NCBI GenBank assembly: GCA_030646595.1 | Contig: JAUSKS010000130.1 | Span: forward strand, 1-17,234 | Origin: Gallionellaceae bacterium | GTDB taxonomy: Bacteria; Pseudomonadota; Gammaproteobacteria; Burkholderiales; Gallionellaceae | Length of the DNA stretch: 17,234 nt | Reading direction: 5' to 3' | In this document: positions 14,011 through 17,234 of the stretch, piece by piece | Layout of the letters: each line of letters begins with the position of its first letter | Position numbering within the stretch: the stretch's first letter is position 1 | Translations under genes and position numbers: made by a program | Notes under the pieces: model-generated | What the model was told of the DNA's origin: nothing | The model's input: only the letters and a program-made list of their open reading frames with translations | Database searches by the model: none

Positions 14011-15387
14011 ATGAACTGGGTAACAAAAAAACTAAAAATATGGAAGCGAGAAAATAGCTTCGCGAAAGATGTGCTTGCTTTGAGCGGCTCAAACTTCGCG
14101 GTACAAGTACTTAACTTGTTAGCCTTACCAATAATGACCAGAATCTATAATCCATCTGATTTTGGTGTATTGGGAGTATTTTCAGCTATAGTGCAACTTA
14201 TTACCTGCATAGCCACTTTGCGCTATGAAATACCAATTCCGAACAGTGAAACGAACCGAAATGCATATTATCTTATAATTGTTTGTGCAGTAAACACTGC
14301 TGCGATGACAGCAGTTACTTTTATTAGCATAATACTAATCAAGCTATTCGAAATTCAATTTTCGTTTCTAAGTAGTCTAGGATGGTTCATTTGGCTTGTG
14401 CCTGTCGGAGTATTAGTTTGTAGCAGCTTTAATATTTTGCAATTTTATGCAATAAGAGAGCGTCAATACCCGATGATAGCGCAAACACGCTTTAGACAGT
14501 CGATGATCGCGATTGCAGCTCAACTGGGGTTTGGTCTGCTGCTGAAAGGGGCAGCCGGGCTGATTCTAGGATTTATATTGCAGACAGGAGCTGGCGGTTT
14601 GAAATTTCTCAGACACCTACTTTCAAACCGTGCTTATAAAGACAAGAAAATCAATGCTAGGGAACTTAGCGCGACTTACACTCAGCATAGCGCATACTTT
14701 AAATATTCCACGCCTGAAGCGCTGTCGCAAATGGGCGCTTTGCAATTACCTCTTGTTATCATTGGCGCATACGTTAACGCCGTTGAGGCAGGACTACTAT
14801 TCATGGCCAATCGTATCATGCAACTTCCGGTTGGAATCGTCAGCAGTTCTTTTGCTCAGGTATTTTCCGGTTCTGCTGCTGAGTCATTCAAGAATGGAAC
14901 GCTCAATGTGCTTTTTGTAGATACTGTGCACCTAATGTTAAAATACGCTGTTGTTCCAATATTTATACTTGGAATAGCATGTTGGTCGCTTTTGCCTTAT
15001 GTACTTGGAGAAGAGTGGTCTCGGGCAGGTGAGATTGCAATCTGGTTGATGGCTGCAACCACTCTACAAAGTCTATCGTCGGCTACTGGCGTCGCACTCT
15101 ATGTTACGGCGAACGAGCGCCTTGCTTTTTATGTGCAGTTAACAGGATTTGTTCTACGCGTCTTCCCAACTGCATTTTGTTCAATATATTTTCCAAATTA
15201 CGCAAGCTATGTGTATGCTCTATCTGGAGCGTTGCATTATTTTTTATATCTTATCGCGGTTTCCGTGATCTGCAAAACAACAAAAAAACAGTACATCCGT
15301 TTATTTCATCAATTTATGAATGTTTTATTTATCTGGATGTTTCCAGCTATAGGTTTAATCGCGGTTATTCAGCTCGCTTATCGCTGA
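14011..15387 (+). CDS. wzx: Wzx-type polysaccharide flippase
   Basis: This 458-residue integral membrane protein fits the MOP/PST exporter superfamily and would flip undecaprenyl-diphosphate-linked repeat units across the inner membrane. It is strongly hydrophobic, with about 12 transmembrane stretches, for example ITCIATLRYEIPIPNSETNR after helix 2, then LIIVCAVNTAAMTAVTFISI. The N-terminal FAKDVLALSGSNFAVQVLNL and LALPIMTRIYNPSDFGVLGV are typical of the PST/RfbX-like branch. The middle STPEALSQMGALQLPLVIIG and LGEEWSRAGEIAIWLMA also fit. No Shine-Dalgarno is obvious at the ATG. Its presence implies a Wzx/Wzy-dependent system, but no Wzy is found in the window. Substrate specificity cannot be read from the sequence. 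Confidence 0.88.
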   Translation: MNWVTKKLKIWKRENSFAKDVLALSGSNFAVQVLNLLALPIMTRIYNPSDFGVLGVFSAIVQLITCIATLRYEIPIPNSETNRNAYYLIIVCAVNTAAMTAVTFISIILIKLFEIQFSFLSSLGWFIWLVPVGVLVCSSFNILQFYAIRERQYPMIAQTRFRQSMIAIAAQLGFGLLLKGAAGLILGFILQTGAGGLKFLRHLLSNRAYKDKKINARELSATYTQHSAYFKYSTPEALSQMGALQLPLVIIGAYVNAVEAGLLFMANRIMQLPVGIVSSSFAQVFSGSAAESFKNGTLNVLFVDTVHLMLKYAVVPIFILGIACWSLLPYVLGEEWSRAGEIAIWLMAATTLQSLSSATGVALYVTANERLAFYVQLTGFVLRVFPTAFCSIYFPNYASYVYALSGALHYFLYLIAVSVICKTTKKQYIRLFHQFMNVLFIWMFPAIGLIAVIQLAYR

Positions 15388-15413
15388 TTTTTTTTAAGTT
15401 TAGGAATTAATAA

Positions 15414-16388
15414 ATGAATTTGACAGACCATTTTTTCGGAAAAAAGGTTTTAGTAACTGGGGGGGCTGGTTTTATCGGTGCTCACATTTGTGAAGGTTTG
15501 CTCAAGTGTGATGCCGAGGTGTACTGCCTTGACAACTTCTCGGCTGGACGATATTCTAATATACGTGAATTTATTGACCGACCAAATTTCCACGTGATCG
15601 CGAAAGACGTCTGTGATCGAGATGCTGAGATGGAGCTTTTATTTGAAGATCTACACACAGTTTTTAATAATGCTGCTTCCAAGAAAAATATCTGTTTAAT
15701 CAATCCTCAAAAAGACCTGCAGATAAATAGTGGAGGAACATTAAATTTACTTGAACTTTCCATGAAGCATGGGATCAGTAAGTTTGTTCATGCTTCAACT
15801 GGGTCGGTTTATGGCGAACCGAAAATATTTCCAACCAATGAGTCACATCCATTGAGTCCAGTGTCCTACTATGGTGTTTCCAAACTCGCAGGTGAAAGAT
15901 ATGTAGATGTATTTCATAAGCTGTATGGCTTAAATACAACGATTCTTAGATACTTTCATGTATATGGCCCTAAGCAAGAGTCCAATGAATTTGGAGGAGT
16001 TGTTTCAATCTTTTTGCGAAAAATTATTGAGGGAAAGAATCCTATTGTATTTGGTCACGGAAATCAAGTGCGCTCGTTCACTTGGGTGAAGGACCTGGTC
16101 GAGGCTAATTTGCGTGCTGCCGCCTTCCCTATTTCATGCGGTAAAGCCTATAACGCGGCATCGGGTATTCGCGTAACAATTAATGATCTCGCGCAAAACA
16201 TGATTAAAAACATGAATGTTGAGGGGCAGTTAAGTATCGAGTACGGTCCACCATTGATAGGTGACATCATGGAATTTGATGTCGCCAACGACGCAATCAT
16301 GAACGATTTGGATATTGAATTCAATAAAGACTTTTGGGGGACGCTTAAAGTCGCACTTGCTGATTCTGCTGCTTTTCTGAACCGTTAA
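15414..16388 (+). CDS. NAD-dependent sugar-nucleotide epimerase/dehydratase
   Basis: This 324-residue extended short-chain dehydrogenase/reductase has VLVTGGAGFIGAHICEGLL as NAD-binding motif and LDNFSAG after beta-2. HASTGSVYGEP supplies the catalytic Ser/Thr region, and YYGVSKLAGERY holds Tyr153 and Lys157 of the YxxxK pair. RYFHVYGPKQ and the substrate-side VRSFTWVKDLVEANL complete the pattern seen in UDP-glucose/UDP-GlcNAc 4-epimerases and related dehydratases. It would interconvert a UDP-hexose or UDP-uronic acid for the repeat unit, for example at C4, but epimerase versus decarboxylase or dehydratase cannot be decided. AGGAA lies upstream of the ATG. It follows wzx by 26 bases. Confidence 0.88.
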   Translation: MNLTDHFFGKKVLVTGGAGFIGAHICEGLLKCDAEVYCLDNFSAGRYSNIREFIDRPNFHVIAKDVCDRDAEMELLFEDLHTVFNNAASKKNICLINPQKDLQINSGGTLNLLELSMKHGISKFVHASTGSVYGEPKIFPTNESHPLSPVSYYGVSKLAGERYVDVFHKLYGLNTTILRYFHVYGPKQESNEFGGVVSIFLRKIIEGKNPIVFGHGNQVRSFTWVKDLVEANLRAAAFPISCGKAYNAASGIRVTINDLAQNMIKNMNVEGQLSIEYGPPLIGDIMEFDVANDAIMNDLDIEFNKDFWGTLKVALADSAAFLNR

Positions 16389-16465
16389 TTAGCTTTCTCA
16401 TATGCATTCATTGAGGTTAGCAAAAAAACACAAGTGCAATAATATTTGATTTAATTGTTTACTCC

Positions 16466-16972
16466 ATGATAAATAAACTCATTTATCGCTTGCTATTACT
16501 AGTTATGGACATTCGCCTTCCTTTTTTTGATCAAATTAGATCTGATTGTGTTAGACGTTTGACCAAATCTCCCAATGGAAGTGATTTGATTGTTATGTCA
16601 GGAGTCTTTTTTGAAGGATTTCAATCTATATCTTTGGGTCGCGGCATTTCATTCAATCAAGACTGTTTCATTTCTGGATACGGTGGTCTTATTATAGGAA
16701 ACGAAGTATCAATTGGTCATCGTGTTTCAATTCTTACTACCGAGCATTTGTATGATGATCCAATCACACCTATACGACGACAACAATCAGATAGGAAGCC
16801 GGTGACGATAGGAAATAACGTATGGATTGGGGCAAACGTCACAATCTTAGCAGGTGTAGAAATTCCTGATGGATGCATAATCGGTGCTGGTGCCGTAGTA
16901 ACAAAAAAATTGGATAATATTAATGGAATTTATGTAGGTAATCCGGCACGATTCATTAAGTCAAGGTTTTAG
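16466..16972 (+). CDS. Hexapeptide O-acetyltransferase (maltose/LacA-like)
   Basis: This 168-residue acyltransferase has a left-handed beta-helix fold. The N-terminal 40 residues are helical (KLIYRLLLLVMDIRLPFFDQ), followed by hexapeptide repeats: ISLGRGISFNQDCFISGYGG, LIIGNEVSIGHRVSILTTEH, IGNNVWIGANVTILAGVEIP, GCIIGAGAVVTKKL, and the end motif IYVGNPARFIKSRF. The His in ILTTEHLYDDP corresponds to the catalytic His of LacA/maltose acetyltransferases. It probably O-acetylates a sugar of the repeat unit or a lipid-linked intermediate. It lacks a visible Shine-Dalgarno and lies 77 bases after the epimerase, so it may be weakly translated or have its own signals. The assignment to a specific sugar is not possible. 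Confidence 0.86.
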   Translation: MINKLIYRLLLLVMDIRLPFFDQIRSDCVRRLTKSPNGSDLIVMSGVFFEGFQSISLGRGISFNQDCFISGYGGLIIGNEVSIGHRVSILTTEHLYDDPITPIRRQQSDRKPVTIGNNVWIGANVTILAGVEIPDGCIIGAGAVVTKKLDNINGIYVGNPARFIKSRF

Positions 16973-17101
16973 TAATAATTAATTAGCATCGTTCATATAG
17001 TATAACTTTTTAGAGATCTTTTGCTTCAAACGCGAAAGCGATGAAATCGAAAGCTATGCAGCTATCTATTTTATCTAAACAATTAGATCGAACATTATTG
17101 G

Positions 17102-17135
17102 CGGTTTCAAGCACGAAGTGCAACTTTGATTAACC
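17102..17135. repeat. Imperfect stem-loop with inner GCAC/GTGC hairpin
   Basis: Outer arms CGGTTTCAA and TTGATTAACCG pair with two unpaired T, around a four-base inner stem GCAC/GTGC with loop GAA. It lies 130 bases after the last gene. Possible IS end remnant or weak transcript end. Confidence 0.35.
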
Positions 17136-17145
17136 GAGGGCAGGA

Positions 17146-17221
17146 GGCTGAGGATGTTTAGCATTCAAGGCTTCTAGACCTGCAAGTCGAAGTTGCCAAT
17201 TGAATTACAAACACCTCAGCC
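17146..17221. repeat. 13-base imperfect inverted repeat around 49 bases
   Basis: GGCTGAGGATGTTT and the inverted AAACACCTCAGCC match over 13 positions with one inserted A in the left arm. The arms are long enough to be non-random and may be the ends of a miniature element or part of an IS cut by the window edge. Confidence 0.4.
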
Positions 17222-17234
17222 AGATTGAAAGATA

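Larger units (their letters stand above)
16973..17234. other. AT-rich tail with no convincing gene, containing inverted repeats
   Basis: No frame of family-like character is seen on either strand. The stretch holds a stem-loop-like repeat (CGGTTTCAA at 17102-17110 against TTGATTAACCG at 17125-17135, with GCAC-GAA-GTGC inside). A longer imperfect inverted repeat is GGCTGAGGATGTTT at 17146-17159 against AAACACCTCAGCC at 17209-17221, differing by one extra base. Such structures are common at degraded IS ends and terminators. No T-run follows either repeat. Confidence 0.4.

Noticed and set aside
17161..17234. Minus-strand frame entering from the right edge and ending in TAA (ends STCRSRSLEC)
   Set aside because: Only 24 codons are visible, it shows no family motif that I recognise, and it runs through the inverted repeat, so coding cannot be supported.
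1..17234. CRISPR arrays, tRNA or rRNA genes
   Set aside because: No regularly spaced repeats, no cloverleaf-like tRNA sequence and no rRNA-like stretches were seen on either strand.

Overview
The window looks like accessory chromosomal DNA from a betaproteobacterium, probably Burkholderiales/Comamonadaceae-like. This is inferred from protein similarity that I recognise and from codon use; no rRNA or housekeeping gene confirms it. It holds the regulatory and recombination head plus the nucleotide-sugar part of a surface polysaccharide (O-antigen, capsule or EPS) locus.

Left edge (about 1-1076, minus strand): insertion-sequence debris with an IS3-type orfA cut off after about 47 residues, next to a BrnT-type toxin / Xre-type antitoxin operon. 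The third gene of that operon, a small membrane protein, is broken by the IS.

Middle (1245-7231, plus strand, GC-rich): (i) a 520-residue protein with two excisionase/MerR-like helix-turn-helix units, Pro-rich linkers and a complete RfaH-type NGN-KOW antiterminator at its C-terminus; (ii) a large serine recombinase split by one in-frame amber codon; (iii) two different ParB/RepB-like proteins, with no ParA; (iv) a MarR-type EPS-associated regulator (MarR_EPS). The roughly 200-base leader before the MarR gene carries an inverted repeat, a palindrome and a 9-of-11 match to the RfaH-recruiting ops element. The window therefore offers both an RfaH-like factor and a plausible site for it.

Right (7228-16972, plus strand): the biosynthetic operon. 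Its genes are a UDP-HexNAc 6-dehydrogenase (TviB/WbpO type), a Gfo/Idh oxidoreductase, a GlpD-like FAD oxidoreductase lacking the usual C-terminal domain, a WbpD-like N-acetyltransferase, a WbpE-like PLP aminotransferase, a second WbpD-like acetyltransferase with a Zn-ribbon-like tail, a second Gfo/Idh oxidoreductase, a Wzx-type flippase, an NAD-dependent sugar epimerase and a hexapeptide O-acetyltransferase. Together they fit synthesis of a UDP-2,3-diacetamido-uronic-acid type sugar, its modification, and export of a lipid-linked repeat unit. Several genes are joined by four-base start/stop overlaps. GC content falls sharply from about 11.2 kb onward, which suggests a mosaic assembled by transfer. 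No glycosyltransferase or Wzy polymerase is present, so the locus must continue elsewhere. The last 260 bases have no convincing gene but hold inverted repeats.

The most novel-looking element is the cassette of HTH-HTH-RfaH fusion, serine recombinase, two ParB-like proteins and MarR_EPS, placed directly before the sugar operon.
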